In this document: piece after piece, positions 37,083-47,437 of the stretch
Layout: each line of letters opens with the position of its first letter
Numbering within the stretch: the first letter of the stretch is position 1
Assembly (NCBI GenBank): GCA_014801785.1
Contig: JAAVDN010000002.1
Location: 62,001 to 126,000, forward strand
Reading direction: 5' to 3'
Origin: Bacteroides sp.
Lineage (GTDB): Bacteria; Bacteroidota; Bacteroidia; Bacteroidales; Muribaculaceae
Length of the DNA: 64,000 nt
Program-made: the position numbers and the translations under genes
Notes under the pieces: model-generated
Told to the model about the DNA's origin: nothing
Database searches by the model: none
Seen by the model: the letters and a program-made list of their open reading frames with translations, nothing else

Positions 37083-37556
37083 TCAGGCGTTCTCTTCGGG
37101 AGGTCCTTCGGATTTTTCGGAGTTGTCGGAATCGGGAGCGGGCTGTTCGCTCTCCTGCTTGGTGCCGATATGAGGGACACGCAGGTTAAGTTCAAGACCG
37201 GAGGCTTCGAGGCCACGTTCGAGAACCATCTCAATATCGGTAGGCTGTGCAAGTACCGATACATGGCGCGAGCCGTCCGGAAAACGCTCATCGGGAATAT
37301 CTACGGCGAAGTCCATAAACAGATCTCCGATGGGGAACTCGTGGCGGTCAACAACCACATGGATCTTGCCGTTATCGTTAAGACAGTTGTTTTTTTCCCC
37401 ATAGGCATAGCTGGCCTTGTAAGCGAAGTTCTTGGAGGTCGTGTAAAGGGTCAGTTCCCAGTTGGCCTCGATCCAACCGACAGGATTGTTGTCGGCATCG
37501 AGCAGATTTAGAATGAAGTCGAAATCACTCGAACTGTTGAGTTTTCTTTTCATCAT
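37083..37556 (-). CDS. Hypothetical phage structural-type protein
   Basis: 157-aa ORF directly downstream of portal on the same strand. Confidence 0.6.
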   Translation of the reverse strand: MMKRKLNSSSDFDFILNLLDADNNPVGWIEANWELTLYTTSKNFAYKASYAYGEKNNCLNDNGKIHVVVDRHEFPIGDLFMDFAVDIPDERFPDGSRHVSVLAQPTDIEMVLERGLEASGLELNLRVPHIGTKQESEQPAPDSDNSEKSEGPPEENA

Positions 37557-37595
37557 GTTATTTTTGTAATTATTACTGTGTCACTTTCGTGACGG

Positions 37596-39287
37596 TTATT
37601 TATTTGGAGCTCTGTTGTCAACACCGGGTTTGACAGGATTCTCATCTTTGGGTTCAGAAATATCTATCACCTCGCTTGCCGTCTGGTCAAGTCCGAAGTC
37701 TTTACGGGCCTGAGCCTGCGCCTTGAACTTGATATATGTCTCCCGATATATCTTCTCCTCCTGTTCCCGCTGGATTTGTATCTCGTCATTGGGGTATTGC
37801 AGGTTGAGTTCACTTCGGGAACTTTTGCCGGATATTATAGAAGCATAATATAGCTTTGATACCCGGTCTGCGGCGGCATCTTCATCCTGAGGGAGCCACG
37901 GTGTATTCCAGACAGATAGTCTTTGCTGTGAAAATCTACCGGCTCCTTTTTCTATGCAATCCACATGAGCCTGTATGATCTTGACTACTCTGCGAGCAGG
38001 ACGGGATAACTTAGGCCACGTTACATGACACCACTGAATTTCACGTCTGAGCAGAAGCTTGAGAGTCTGAGAGCTGTCAGCTCCGGATTTAAGTATCTCA
38101 GGCTGAAGGTCTATACTCATTGTAGACTGCATGATGGCATCAAATATATTGCCGATATTAAAGGTCGCTATGTCTGACAGATTTGGAGGTGTGACATAAT
38201 GCGCGTCCGAAGCCTTGAGCTGATCCGCATCCCCTTCCATGCCGATAACTTCCTCTCCGGATGAGAGCGGAGGAAGATTTGCTATCTTGAAAGCTTTAAT
38301 AAGAAATTTGCCGTATGCTGTGGAACGCATTTTATCGCTTGTGTAGGACAAGGCCCGGTCAAGCGCGTTTATATTATCCATTGCGTGTCCGATGAATGAA
38401 TCATCAAAGCGCAAATAGACAAATTGGGGCGTTTCTTCGTCAAGCTGGGATTCCGTCTCATTGATACAAATCCATCCATCTTTACTCTCCCGCATCGGAG
38501 GGTTAGGAAACCATCCGGATAGCTTTATCAGCCAGTCAAGAAACTCCTCTCCTGCGGATGTTGCGAGGTTAGATGAACCTTTGACCCATGTTGACTTTTC
38601 TTTGGTAGTTATTATATCAACCGCTTCTCGTCCATGCAGATGATAAAGTCTTACAAGCATATCGCGTCCTTTATCGTCCTTATGCGGGAAAAGCATACTC
38701 CCATCGAGATAAGAGAAAACACTGTATTCGATTTCCTCTCCGGTCCGGTAGATATAGATAGCCGAATCTCCGACTTTCCCGGCAGCATATATGGCCTCCA
38801 TCCAACCGTTGTCGATACCTGAAGAATCTTTATATGACCTGATGATTGAATAGGCTTCGTTGTCATTACCGCTTTCATCTGCGATTTCGATTCCGTTCTT
38901 GCCTATGTGTGACGCTTTTTGCGTCAGAATCATCTCAGGAAGGCCGGAACGGACAGTCTCTACCGGATCATAGCCCACCGTCACCTCTTCTTGAATTGTC
39001 TTCTTGACAACCACCCCGTCTTCAAGCACTTCTATCTCGCGTTCCACGATTTCATTTATGGGACGCGTAGAGTATGTGTTAGAATTAATTATATGGGCGC
39101 CTTCGCAGGATTCATTATATAATTCAGCATTGCCGAGATATTTATATGTCAGTCCTCCGAATGTTTTTGAAGGAATATTATAATAATCACGGTCTGCAAT
39201 ATTTGACGCTACATAGAGAGCATCGGGGTTTACCAGACGTCTCCAAGGGTCTTTTTTTAGAAAAACCGATATGTATGTAATCTTCAT
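37596..39287 (-). CDS. Phage portal protein (putative)
   Basis: 563 aa adjacent to TerL, portal-like layout (SVFSYLDGSMLFPHKDDKGRDMLVRLYHL...). Confidence 0.72.
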   Translation of the reverse strand: MKITYISVFLKKDPWRRLVNPDALYVASNIADRDYYNIPSKTFGGLTYKYLGNAELYNESCEGAHIINSNTYSTRPINEIVEREIEVLEDGVVVKKTIQEEVTVGYDPVETVRSGLPEMILTQKASHIGKNGIEIADESGNDNEAYSIIRSYKDSSGIDNGWMEAIYAAGKVGDSAIYIYRTGEEIEYSVFSYLDGSMLFPHKDDKGRDMLVRLYHLHGREAVDIITTKEKSTWVKGSSNLATSAGEEFLDWLIKLSGWFPNPPMRESKDGWICINETESQLDEETPQFVYLRFDDSFIGHAMDNINALDRALSYTSDKMRSTAYGKFLIKAFKIANLPPLSSGEEVIGMEGDADQLKASDAHYVTPPNLSDIATFNIGNIFDAIMQSTMSIDLQPEILKSGADSSQTLKLLLRREIQWCHVTWPKLSRPARRVVKIIQAHVDCIEKGAGRFSQQRLSVWNTPWLPQDEDAAADRVSKLYYASIISGKSSRSELNLQYPNDEIQIQREQEEKIYRETYIKFKAQAQARKDFGLDQTASEVIDISEPKDENPVKPGVDNRAPNK

Positions 39288-39291
39288 CGTT

Positions 39292-41034
39292 CTATCCGTA
39301 TCTTAAGATTTTTCTCCCGCTGTTATGTCGCTTGTAGAGAGCCTTGTAAACTCCGGGAGGGGTCTGCGGCTTGGGTTCTTTTCTCTTTCTTGAATCCAAC
39401 TCAAATATAGCTCGGAGTGCTATGGCTGTCATCAGATCAGGTGAATATCTGAATCTTGCCTTGAATTCGTCTGTTGATCGGTAATATATCTTTCTGTTCC
39501 GCTGAAGGCGTGAGAATAGCGCTATCTCGTCGTAGAGTATATCTATGAGACGACGCGTTTCATTCTTGCGCCCATAGGGAATAAGTGTATCCTGACTCAT
39601 CACACATGATATTGCGCCGGATTTTATCAGCACCTCGGTCTTACCCAGTAACTGAGATCGAAGATTGAAGTATTCATCGACAATCACTGGATTGCCATTG
39701 ATATCGTATTCCTGCATCGTGCGTCGATTCCATGTGACAGGCATTCCGGAAGTGAACGCTTGAACCCAATAGCCATGTCCCGTGGCGTCGTAAGCAAAAT
39801 TACTGACCGGGATATTATAGAAATCAAGTTTTCTCTGAATCCAAGCGGCTAGCTCGGAGGGTTCCCCCTGAAACTGCTCTATGGCGATTATTCTGAGTCC
39901 TTGCCATATTACCATCGGACATCTGTCATTTCCGGACTTGCCCGAAGAAATGTCCATAGTAGCATATCGGTTTTCATTGTCATCTTCCGGATTCTGCCAT
40001 AACATACGGATCATCTCCTTGCTGACGGAGAAGGTTTCTTTCTCTATAGGCCCGAAATAAGCTTCTCCGACAATAGCGCGCTGGGTCGCGCCTACTGCAT
40101 GGAGGTTGGCCACAGACTGCCCTTGGGTGGCGTTGACAAGTTCACGGTTATCGGCAGCCGTGCCGGTGAAGACAGTGAACGATTTCACCATATCGAGTTC
40201 TGTCAGACCGGCGTCACGGTCTTCCTGCGATATTTTCGGCTTGGCGCGGTCTACGACTTCTTGACGGGTGTCTCCCCATATTATCTCTTCAGGAGTGTCT
40301 CCTTTTACATAGAAATATCTTATTTTGCCAATCATATCTTTACGCAGATACCAGTTCTCATCGAGATATCCTGCGTATAGCAACATCTTGGTGGTCCAAT
40401 GTTCATGAAGAGGATTAAACGAGAGTATCATCTGAGGTATCATTCCCGAATCGTCACGGTTTCGCATAAACCAGAATGAAAACATTCCGAAATGATTCAT
40501 CTCTGTCGCCTCGTCAATCATGATGAGGGATGCCTGGTTTTTCTTGGCGTAGTCCTCGAAAAGCTTTTTCTCGTCCGGATTGGCATAATTGAAATTAGAA
40601 TGTATCAGCTGAAGGTTGCTGTTCCAATACGACCAGACAAAGGAGGGTATATCCGAAGAGCTTGCCTCGCAATCAGCATATCCTCCGCAGACTTTCAGTC
40701 CGTCTGTAAACATAGAAGAGCCTTTCTTGGAATCCAGTGCGCGGACTGAAATCAGACGCGCCTTGAAATCACGACGGTCTATTCCTGACAAAGCCTTGAG
40801 GTACATGGTGAACGTCTTACCCGATGTGCCCTGGCCACACATGAATACAAGATTGGCCTCACAAGCGCACACATCCTCCTGCATTCCTGTCTGAGGAATG
40901 TAATCTATCTTATGTCTGAGTGTAAAATCGCCGACCTTCGTTTTGCTCTTTGTCTTTACAGTCGCAAGAATCCGATCCGCCTTGGGATACAAGGCGGGAA
41001 ACTCATGAATACTATGCGTGAATCGAAAGCCCAT
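39292..41034 (-). CDS. Phage terminase large subunit
   Basis: NLVFMCGQGTSGKTFTMYLKAL Walker A-like, SLIMIDEATEM Walker B, YATMDISSGKSGND nuclease motif. Confidence 0.88.
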   Translation of the reverse strand: MGFRFTHSIHEFPALYPKADRILATVKTKSKTKVGDFTLRHKIDYIPQTGMQEDVCACEANLVFMCGQGTSGKTFTMYLKALSGIDRRDFKARLISVRALDSKKGSSMFTDGLKVCGGYADCEASSSDIPSFVWSYWNSNLQLIHSNFNYANPDEKKLFEDYAKKNQASLIMIDEATEMNHFGMFSFWFMRNRDDSGMIPQMILSFNPLHEHWTTKMLLYAGYLDENWYLRKDMIGKIRYFYVKGDTPEEIIWGDTRQEVVDRAKPKISQEDRDAGLTELDMVKSFTVFTGTAADNRELVNATQGQSVANLHAVGATQRAIVGEAYFGPIEKETFSVSKEMIRMLWQNPEDDNENRYATMDISSGKSGNDRCPMVIWQGLRIIAIEQFQGEPSELAAWIQRKLDFYNIPVSNFAYDATGHGYWVQAFTSGMPVTWNRRTMQEYDINGNPVIVDEYFNLRSQLLGKTEVLIKSGAISCVMSQDTLIPYGRKNETRRLIDILYDEIALFSRLQRNRKIYYRSTDEFKARFRYSPDLMTAIALRAIFELDSRKRKEPKPQTPPGVYKALYKRHNSGRKILRYG

Positions 41035-41097
41035 ATTTTATTTACCCACAAAGATAATTATGTGGCACTGTTGGTTTATATACGGCAAATTGCTTAG

Positions 41098-41145
41098 TTT
41101 TGGAATTTTGAACGACATACCAAATTAGTATTTATAATTCCAAAA
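41098..41145. promoter_or_regulatory. 10-bp inverted repeat (TTTTGGAATT / AATTCCAAAA) between divergent terminase and head operons
   Basis: 41098-41107 and 41136-41145. Confidence 0.8.
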
Positions 41146-41198
41146 GTTTGATGTTTTTTATATTGCAAGCGTTTGAAGGGATGTATATTTTTGCAGAC

Positions 41199-41363
41199 AT
41201 GAAAGGTGATATTTTATGTCCTCACTGCATCGATTGCGGACGTAAATCTCCGTTACTCGGAAAATATGAGGATATTCGTGGTACCGGGGAACTGTTTCTC
41301 TGGTGTAAGAAATGTAAGCGTGAGGTTCGGATTAATCTTGATTCTCTTAGCGTAGATAAGTAA
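41199..41363 (+). CDS. Com-like zinc-ribbon protein
   Basis: CPHCIDCGRKS...LFLWCKKCKREVRI; two Cys-pair knuckles. Confidence 0.6.
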   Translation: MKGDILCPHCIDCGRKSPLLGKYEDIRGTGELFLWCKKCKREVRINLDSLSVDK

Positions 41364-41450
41364 AATATTGAATAATAACACCACAGAGCCAAGAGCCGGT
41401 GATTGAGTTAATCTCGATTGCCGGCTCCTGTTGTTTTTGATTACAATTGT

Positions 41451-42143
41451 ATGAAAAAGAAAATTTTTGATGCCCTTAAATCGGTTTACGGCCAAGGAAG
41501 TACGCTGGACCTGCCGGATGATATTATCTCACGGGTAGTCTCACTCGGAAGCCTGACTATAACAAGCGAGGACCAGATAGCAGGGTTTGTCTCAGCTTCC
41601 GAACCGCTATTCAAGACCGAACGGAACATGTTGGATTATACAGCCAAAATACAAAATCTTGAAGCTGATAATGCCTCGCTCAAATCACTGGTAGAAGAAG
41701 CTGGCAAAGAAGCCAAAAAAGAAACCGACCCGCATGAGACTCCGGATATGACCGCAATCATGGCTCAGTTTCAGTCTATTGTCGATAAGGCTATTTCTCC
41801 ATTACAGACTCAACTTGACAAATATGCCGAGCAGGATAAGATTTCACGCGTGGTTAGTTCTGCTGAAAAAATTTTCCGCAACAATGACTACGTCAGGAAA
41901 TACTCAAAGGAAGCCGAGAATGCGTGGGAACGTGCCTCGGAGATGTTTGAGGCAACTGGGCGCAAATGGGGCGAAAAAGAGCTTCAGGAGAACGCGATGA
42001 AGTATTTCACAAAATATGTAAAAGACAAGGGTATCGATACCTCCAAGCCATTAGAAAGCAGCCATGATACTGACCCGCGTAAGGGGTTCGGAAGTTTTGA
42101 TCGCGCCGCCGCCAAGCTCGGATGGGAAATCAAGAATAAATAA
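41451..42143 (+). CDS. Putative scaffolding protein
   Basis: Coiled-coil acidic protein immediately upstream of capsid genes. Confidence 0.5.
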   Translation: MKKKIFDALKSVYGQGSTLDLPDDIISRVVSLGSLTITSEDQIAGFVSASEPLFKTERNMLDYTAKIQNLEADNASLKSLVEEAGKEAKKETDPHETPDMTAIMAQFQSIVDKAISPLQTQLDKYAEQDKISRVVSSAEKIFRNNDYVRKYSKEAENAWERASEMFEATGRKWGEKELQENAMKYFTKYVKDKGIDTSKPLESSHDTDPRKGFGSFDRAAAKLGWEIKNK

Positions 42144-42163
42144 TCCATAAATATATCTTCACA

Positions 42164-42532
42164 ATGGAAAACTACGGAGGAACTTTCAATTCTTCGGAAA
42201 CCGGCCCGCTGAATCTCGGTTTCGTAAAACTATGGCATGATGTGGAGGAGATTCTTCCCGGGGGAGCCCGCATGTTGCCATCTGATGACTTTCCTGTCGG
42301 CAAGATTGTTCCGGGAGGCATACCTGTTTCTGTAGACAAGCCGGGTGGTACACCGACTCTCAACAGCGCCACTCCGGACGGTCTGAACAAAGATGACCGC
42401 ATGATGGGTAAGGACGGATGCTCTCTGACAATTGTCACACGCGGAAGCATCTACGCCCTTAGGACAGAAGCAACCATCACCGAGCCACAAAAGAAGCATC
42501 TCGCGGGACGCATACTTTTTATCAATGCTTAA
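42164..42532 (+). CDS. Small head protein (decoration-like, by position)
   Basis: Position between scaffold-like and major capsid genes. Confidence 0.4.
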   Translation: MENYGGTFNSSETGPLNLGFVKLWHDVEEILPGGARMLPSDDFPVGKIVPGGIPVSVDKPGGTPTLNSATPDGLNKDDRMMGKDGCSLTIVTRGSIYALRTEATITEPQKKHLAGRILFINA

Positions 42533-42549
42533 TAGCCGCACTATAAGAT

Positions 42550-43830
42550 ATGAACAGAGAAATAACAAACTTCATGGACATCATGTCCGCCCTCGGCATC
42601 AAGACTCAGGAGAGTTTTGAGGCTTGGTATGAGTCTTATCTCCAAGGACGAGAGCAGATTTTATTCGATATCGATGGATTCGAGTGGGATGAGGCGCAGA
42701 TAGGTTTTCAGTACTCTATGGGTGAGGTTACGGATACAGTTACCGCTATGGCGACTATTCTGGATCTCTACTCCCCTGCCGTTGCTCACGGACGAGAAGT
42801 GCCCATCAAGAAGATCGAGGGCTACATTCCGCGTCAGAAGCGTTACGAAACGCTTGACGAGAATGACTACCGCACGATGATGCAACAGGTAGCGGATATT
42901 TCATCCGCCGCCACTTTGCGCGGTGAGTCACCTTATGATAATATTCTGGACTTCCTGAGTAAGAACCTGCTTGAGTTCGGTGGTGACTTCCCGCTTAGCC
43001 ACGCGCAATCAGTGACGTATCAGGTTGGGCAGATGAAGTCTAATTTCGGCCTCTCTCTTACTGATGTCAATAACCCGAACGGTCTTGTAGACATTACGTT
43101 CTCGGCTAAAGTCAGTGCAAGTAATACGCTTGCAGGAAAATATTACACCGTCAAAGCCAACGGAACCGTAACCTATGACGCCAATACACACCCGATTCAA
43201 GATATCAATACCCTTCTCAATAAAATCACTTGGGGAAACAAATATGGAGAGGTCGAGGCTGAAATAGATGACCAGACTCTTCTGTGGCTGATGGGGCATC
43301 CTGATTTTGTCCGCGCTATAGGCTACATGACTGTCGAGAATCTTATCACGTCATCCGCCAGCAAAGCGGATGCAGATGCCCGTGCACTTGAAATAGGCGC
43401 ACACCGTCTGTTAATCGATGGCTCCAATACAGAGATTATGTCTGCTCTCTTCAAGAGACTTTTCCCAAAGGTCTCGATCCTGAAGCTTCATGACAATTTT
43501 GTAGCGGTAGCCAAGCTGAACAAGGAAACAAAGAAAATCGAGAAACCTCTGCTGAAAGTCTTCAACGAGCATGTCTTGCTTTTCCGCCCTGCCGGTCTAA
43601 TCGGAGTCATCAAGAATGTCGTTCCTGTCCGTCCGGATTCAAGTCATCTGCATTCTTATATGTTCGACAAGCGTGGGGTTATCGACTACTGGTATGATCC
43701 CAATACCCAGACCCAACACTGGCGATCCGAACTTACTGCACTTGCAACTCCGAACCGACCCTCCAAGATGTATAGAATACTGCTTGGAGAAACCGATTCT
43801 ACGTCCATAGACACAGAGATCACCACCTGA
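42550..43830 (+). CDS. Major capsid protein (putative)
   Basis: 426 aa in head module; overall MCP-like length and context. Confidence 0.68.
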   Translation: MNREITNFMDIMSALGIKTQESFEAWYESYLQGREQILFDIDGFEWDEAQIGFQYSMGEVTDTVTAMATILDLYSPAVAHGREVPIKKIEGYIPRQKRYETLDENDYRTMMQQVADISSAATLRGESPYDNILDFLSKNLLEFGGDFPLSHAQSVTYQVGQMKSNFGLSLTDVNNPNGLVDITFSAKVSASNTLAGKYYTVKANGTVTYDANTHPIQDINTLLNKITWGNKYGEVEAEIDDQTLLWLMGHPDFVRAIGYMTVENLITSSASKADADARALEIGAHRLLIDGSNTEIMSALFKRLFPKVSILKLHDNFVAVAKLNKETKKIEKPLLKVFNEHVLLFRPAGLIGVIKNVVPVRPDSSHLHSYMFDKRGVIDYWYDPNTQTQHWRSELTALATPNRPSKMYRILLGETDSTSIDTEITT

Positions 43831-43951
43831 GCGCCGATCGGCGGAAGCGCCGGGATGGAATTAACGAAATCCGCTTAAGGATTGACGGACGAAAATTTCC
43901 AAACAAGCAATTTTCTGAATCTCCGAACCGGAAATAAACCGAAAATAAACC

Positions 43952-44386
43952 ATGACAGTAGAAGAGTATCTCCGCGCTCCATTCAACGAGCTGAGTATCC
44001 ATCCGAACACGGTGAAGGCCGCGGCCTTGTCTCCGGCCAGGCTACGCAATCCAAGTTTTCGTGCAGTCAGGCTGGAGGAATGCTATGAGGATTTGTTTGA
44101 TGACCCCGTCTCGATGAACAGCGTGGAGTATGCTCTCTCTACTCTCTATTATTCTATGTCTTCTACCGTTACGGGTGGCAGTAAATCTGAAAAACGCGGC
44201 AACCGACAAATTTCTGTCGGAGGCTACGCTCTGACGACAAGAGACAGGGAGGCTTTCAGAGCTGAAGCTGATGCTATCCGCGAGCGTCTCGGACTTGAAC
44301 CTATGAAACCCGTCGTTAATACCGCACGGGCGTTTGACGCCTCGCGGCTCAGAAATGGTCTTAATTTACACAAGTTAAAGTTATGA
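43952..44386 (+). CDS. Head-tail connector-like protein
   Basis: Position after MCP, about 145 aa, small-gene cluster. Confidence 0.5.
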   Translation: MTVEEYLRAPFNELSIHPNTVKAAALSPARLRNPSFRAVRLEECYEDLFDDPVSMNSVEYALSTLYYSMSSTVTGGSKSEKRGNRQISVGGYALTTRDREAFRAEADAIRERLGLEPMKPVVNTARAFDASRLRNGLNLHKLKL

Positions 44387-44715
44387 CAATGCTTGATTAT
44401 CCGGACAGATGTGTAGTGACACGGGACGGGAACGAAACAGACCGTTTCGAGCGTCGGGTTAAAAGTGAAGTCTATAACGGCCCATGCGATTTTCAGCCCG
44501 GAGGACAGACAAGTCTTTCGGTGGTGACCAGTAATGATGTGGTATATCTTCCGGGTTATATACCTGTCGCGATCAATGACGAGGTAGAGGTGACAACTGA
44601 ACTGGGAGAAACCCGACGGAGTGTTGTCTGTGTAGCCAACAAACTTAAGTTGTCTATAAATGCCAGTATCGTGACCGAATTGGAGCTTAAGCAATCCCGC
44701 ATTATTACCCAATGA
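44383..44715 (+). CDS. Head closure/stopper-like protein
   Basis: 110 aa, beta-rich, overlaps upstream gene by 4 nt. Confidence 0.45.
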   Translation: MTMLDYPDRCVVTRDGNETDRFERRVKSEVYNGPCDFQPGGQTSLSVVTSNDVVYLPGYIPVAINDEVEVTTELGETRRSVVCVANKLKLSINASIVTELELKQSRIITQ

Positions 44716-44739
44716 GTAGGTTATAGAATCAAATAAATA

Positions 44740-45267
44740 ATGCGCAAAGATTACTCGGTTCATAATTATACGGTTCTCAAAACAGGTTATACCCGTGCTA
44801 AAGAACAGATTCTGCGTCCTCGTTTCATAAAGATGCTTTGTGATATTGCTCGGTCGGTTGTGGAAGCGGTCGATTCAGCATTCTCCCCTCTTCCACCCTA
44901 CGAGTCGCGCGATGCCGGCAATAATAATTTCCCCGTCTGGCGTGGCCACCTTCATGACGCTACCGGAGTAGCTGTCTATGATGATGGAAAACTTATAAAG
45001 TATCTTCCGACCAAGAAAGCTATCAAGAAACAGAAGGAGGGCTCGATAAAGAAAATTATCGGCTCAGAATGGCTTAGAAACGCTATGGAGGCCGGAGTCG
45101 CTCAATTTGGCGAAGGTCTGTGGATTGTACTGTTCTGCGCTGTGCCGTATGCAGAAAGGGTCAACTATATCGGTTCTCCCTGGGGACGCGGAGAAGGTTT
45201 CTTTGATAAGTTTGCCGAAGAGATGCTCCAGAGTATTCTGTTCGGAGTCAGTCATAAAGTGTATTAA
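44740..45267 (+). CDS. Tail completion/neck-like protein (HK97 gp10-type by position)
   Basis: Position and size in connector cluster. Confidence 0.4.
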   Translation: MRKDYSVHNYTVLKTGYTRAKEQILRPRFIKMLCDIARSVVEAVDSAFSPLPPYESRDAGNNNFPVWRGHLHDATGVAVYDDGKLIKYLPTKKAIKKQKEGSIKKIIGSEWLRNAMEAGVAQFGEGLWIVLFCAVPYAERVNYIGSPWGRGEGFFDKFAEEMLQSILFGVSHKVY

Positions 45268-45279
45268 TTCTTGTTGCGT

Positions 45280-45711
45280 ATGATAAAAGATATTCTTCCT
45301 CCGGACGAAGCGTTGGCTCAGGTGATTGACAATAGAGTTAAGCTTGAGACTGCCGAGAATTTTTTCAAGCCGGTTAGATGCTACTCGGATGGACGTCGTC
45401 CCAATACGGGTCTTGACGATGAGTTTATCGAAGTGCTCGAAAATGGAGGTGTTAGGGCCCGATTGTCAAATCTCGGCGCTATGAAAGGCTCTCTTTTACT
45501 TGTCGTAACATGCAAATCACACCCCGATGGTACAGTCAAGAAGAATCTTATCAAACAGATGATACGTCAGTGTATTAATATCTCTTCAAGACGTGTCCAC
45601 AGCGGATATATTTTCCGGGTAAAACCCGATTCAGTTGTCATGCCTACGACAACAAACCCTGATACAGGCTATTCGACAAAAGCTGTGAATGTCGAATGGA
45701 GACAGTTGTAA
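45280..45711 (+). CDS. Tail terminator-like protein
   Basis: Position immediately before putative tail tube gene. Confidence 0.4.
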   Translation: MIKDILPPDEALAQVIDNRVKLETAENFFKPVRCYSDGRRPNTGLDDEFIEVLENGGVRARLSNLGAMKGSLLLVVTCKSHPDGTVKKNLIKQMIRQCINISSRRVHSGYIFRVKPDSVVMPTTTNPDTGYSTKAVNVEWRQL

Positions 45712-45740
45712 AACTCAAATAATTCTCAAAACTTTATATT

Positions 45741-46373
45741 ATGTCCAAGACTATCGAGACTATTGATGTTGCATCCCGACTGAGTGACGGTGTGGGACGC
45801 ATCGTTATCATTCCGGGTGTAGACCCGACACGTTTCTCTCAGAAAACTCAACTCAAGGATATCTTCGTGTCAATCCTCAAGGATATGGGCGCCATTGTCG
45901 AGGGTTCTTTCAACTGGGACGGCGACGAAGGCGAAATCGAAGTACTCAAATCAACCGAGGGAGGAGTTATCCGCTCGAAAGTTACCGATGGCACCTTTGC
46001 TTATAGTTGCCGTATTCCGCATTCTGTCCAGACCGCCAAGCTGGCCGGAGCGAAGGTGCATACGGTAACTGACCTGGGAGGAAATCTTGCCCTTGCAGAC
46101 GAAGAGGAAGTTCTCGGTCTCAACCCGCGCTCCATGAAGTTGCGCTGCCCGGTTGTCAAGTTTGACCTTACCCATAAAGAGCTTCAGCTTTTTCCGAAAG
46201 CCACTGTCATCTTCTCACCGACTTCCGACGATGATGATCTCTCTGAATACAATGTCAAGGTTCAGGCGGAATCCATCGAGACTAAACATCTATCGACGAT
46301 GATGTTCATTCCTCTCGACTCTGACCCGTTTGAAGATACTGACGACGATGAAGAGGAAGATAATGAACCGTAA
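45741..46373 (+). CDS. Major tail (tube) protein, putative
   Basis: 210 aa between connector cluster and chaperone/TMP genes. Confidence 0.55.
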   Translation: MSKTIETIDVASRLSDGVGRIVIIPGVDPTRFSQKTQLKDIFVSILKDMGAIVEGSFNWDGDEGEIEVLKSTEGGVIRSKVTDGTFAYSCRIPHSVQTAKLAGAKVHTVTDLGGNLALADEEEVLGLNPRSMKLRCPVVKFDLTHKELQLFPKATVIFSPTSDDDDLSEYNVKVQAESIETKHLSTMMFIPLDSDPFEDTDDDEEEDNEP

Positions 46374-46417
46374 TCCAGCTGTGCTCCGGATCTGACCTTA
46401 TGTTATCTTAAGCTTTT

Positions 46418-46450
46418 CGGAGAGATCGCCTTCAGGACGCGGTCTCTCCG
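46418..46450 (+). terminator. Hairpin downstream of tail tube gene
   Basis: CGGAGAGA ... TCTCTCCG followed by ATTTCTTT. Confidence 0.65.
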
Positions 46451-46485
46451 ATTTCTTTAATTTCAATCATGAGACATTCTAAAAT

Positions 46486-47094
46486 ATGAGCGAGACCACT
46501 CAGAATATGGCTCCGGCCGAAATGTCGGAGGAAGACCTTAAGCGCTTCCTTAACGCATCACGCGAAATCAACAATCGTTTTCCGAAGACAATCTCTGTCG
46601 GAGAAAAGAAGTACAAGGTCCTTCAGATTTCCAAAGCCATACGTTCGAGAATCAATAACCTCGAACTTGAGGCTTATATGCTTTCGGGTCATCAGAAAGA
46701 GGCCACCAATCTCCGACAGGCACGAAAAATTCAAAGAAAACTTGACCGTCTCCATGCAAAGACCGCAGCTTATTATCTTCTCGGCAACAAGGCGGTATTC
46801 ATACCGGGTCTTTTCAGATTCACATGGAAGAAGTTAATGAGGCGCCCCGAAGAACATATCGCCCGGATAAATGACGCCGCTATAAACAATGAAGAATTAA
46901 ATTTTTCTTCCGCCAACTGGGATATTACAAGTCTTCGACTCGCGCTTTCTATGAAGCCGGTTGGCGACAGCGTCAGAGAAACGCTCAAAAGATGGAAAGC
47001 AGCCGAACAGCAGGTAAACGAGGACGCTACGAAAAAGAAGGAGGATGCGAAGTCGGAAGCATCTTCAAAGAAAACCAGGACAACGAGAAAATAA
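46486..47094 (+). CDS. Tail assembly chaperone (G-like)
   Basis: Immediately precedes overlapping ORF and TMP; charged C-terminus. Confidence 0.6.
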   Translation: MSETTQNMAPAEMSEEDLKRFLNASREINNRFPKTISVGEKKYKVLQISKAIRSRINNLELEAYMLSGHQKEATNLRQARKIQRKLDRLHAKTAAYYLLGNKAVFIPGLFRFTWKKLMRRPEEHIARINDAAINNEELNFSSANWDITSLRLALSMKPVGDSVRETLKRWKAAEQQVNEDATKKKEDAKSEASSKKTRTTRK

Positions 47095-47411
47095 AGGCGC
47101 TCTTCGGTAATTACGGGTTCTGGGCATGGGTTCAATATTGGTGGTTGAAATCCGAGAATCAGATAGCATTTGAAATTGCGGACAAAGGTTATTATGATTA
47201 CGATTTCACCCGCATTACGGAGAATAAAATATCCACCGGCCCAAAAGACACTACGATATGGAGCCATGAGAAACTGGCCTCAATCTTCTCGAAAATCAAA
47301 GATCCTAAAACCGGCGCCCTGATATTCGATAAAGATAATGACACCTCTTCCGAATTGACCCGTGCTGAAAGGATTCAGAGAGAAATAAGACGGGATAAGG
47401 GACTTGAATAA
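47032..47411 (+). CDS. Tail assembly chaperone frameshift extension (T-like), -1 frame
   Basis: Open in the -1 frame from GAAAAAG (47031-47037): EKEGGCEVGSIFKENQDNEKIKALFGNYGFWAWVQYWWLKS. Confidence 0.55.
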
Positions 47412-47437
47412 CAACATAACACTCAACAATAAACGAT

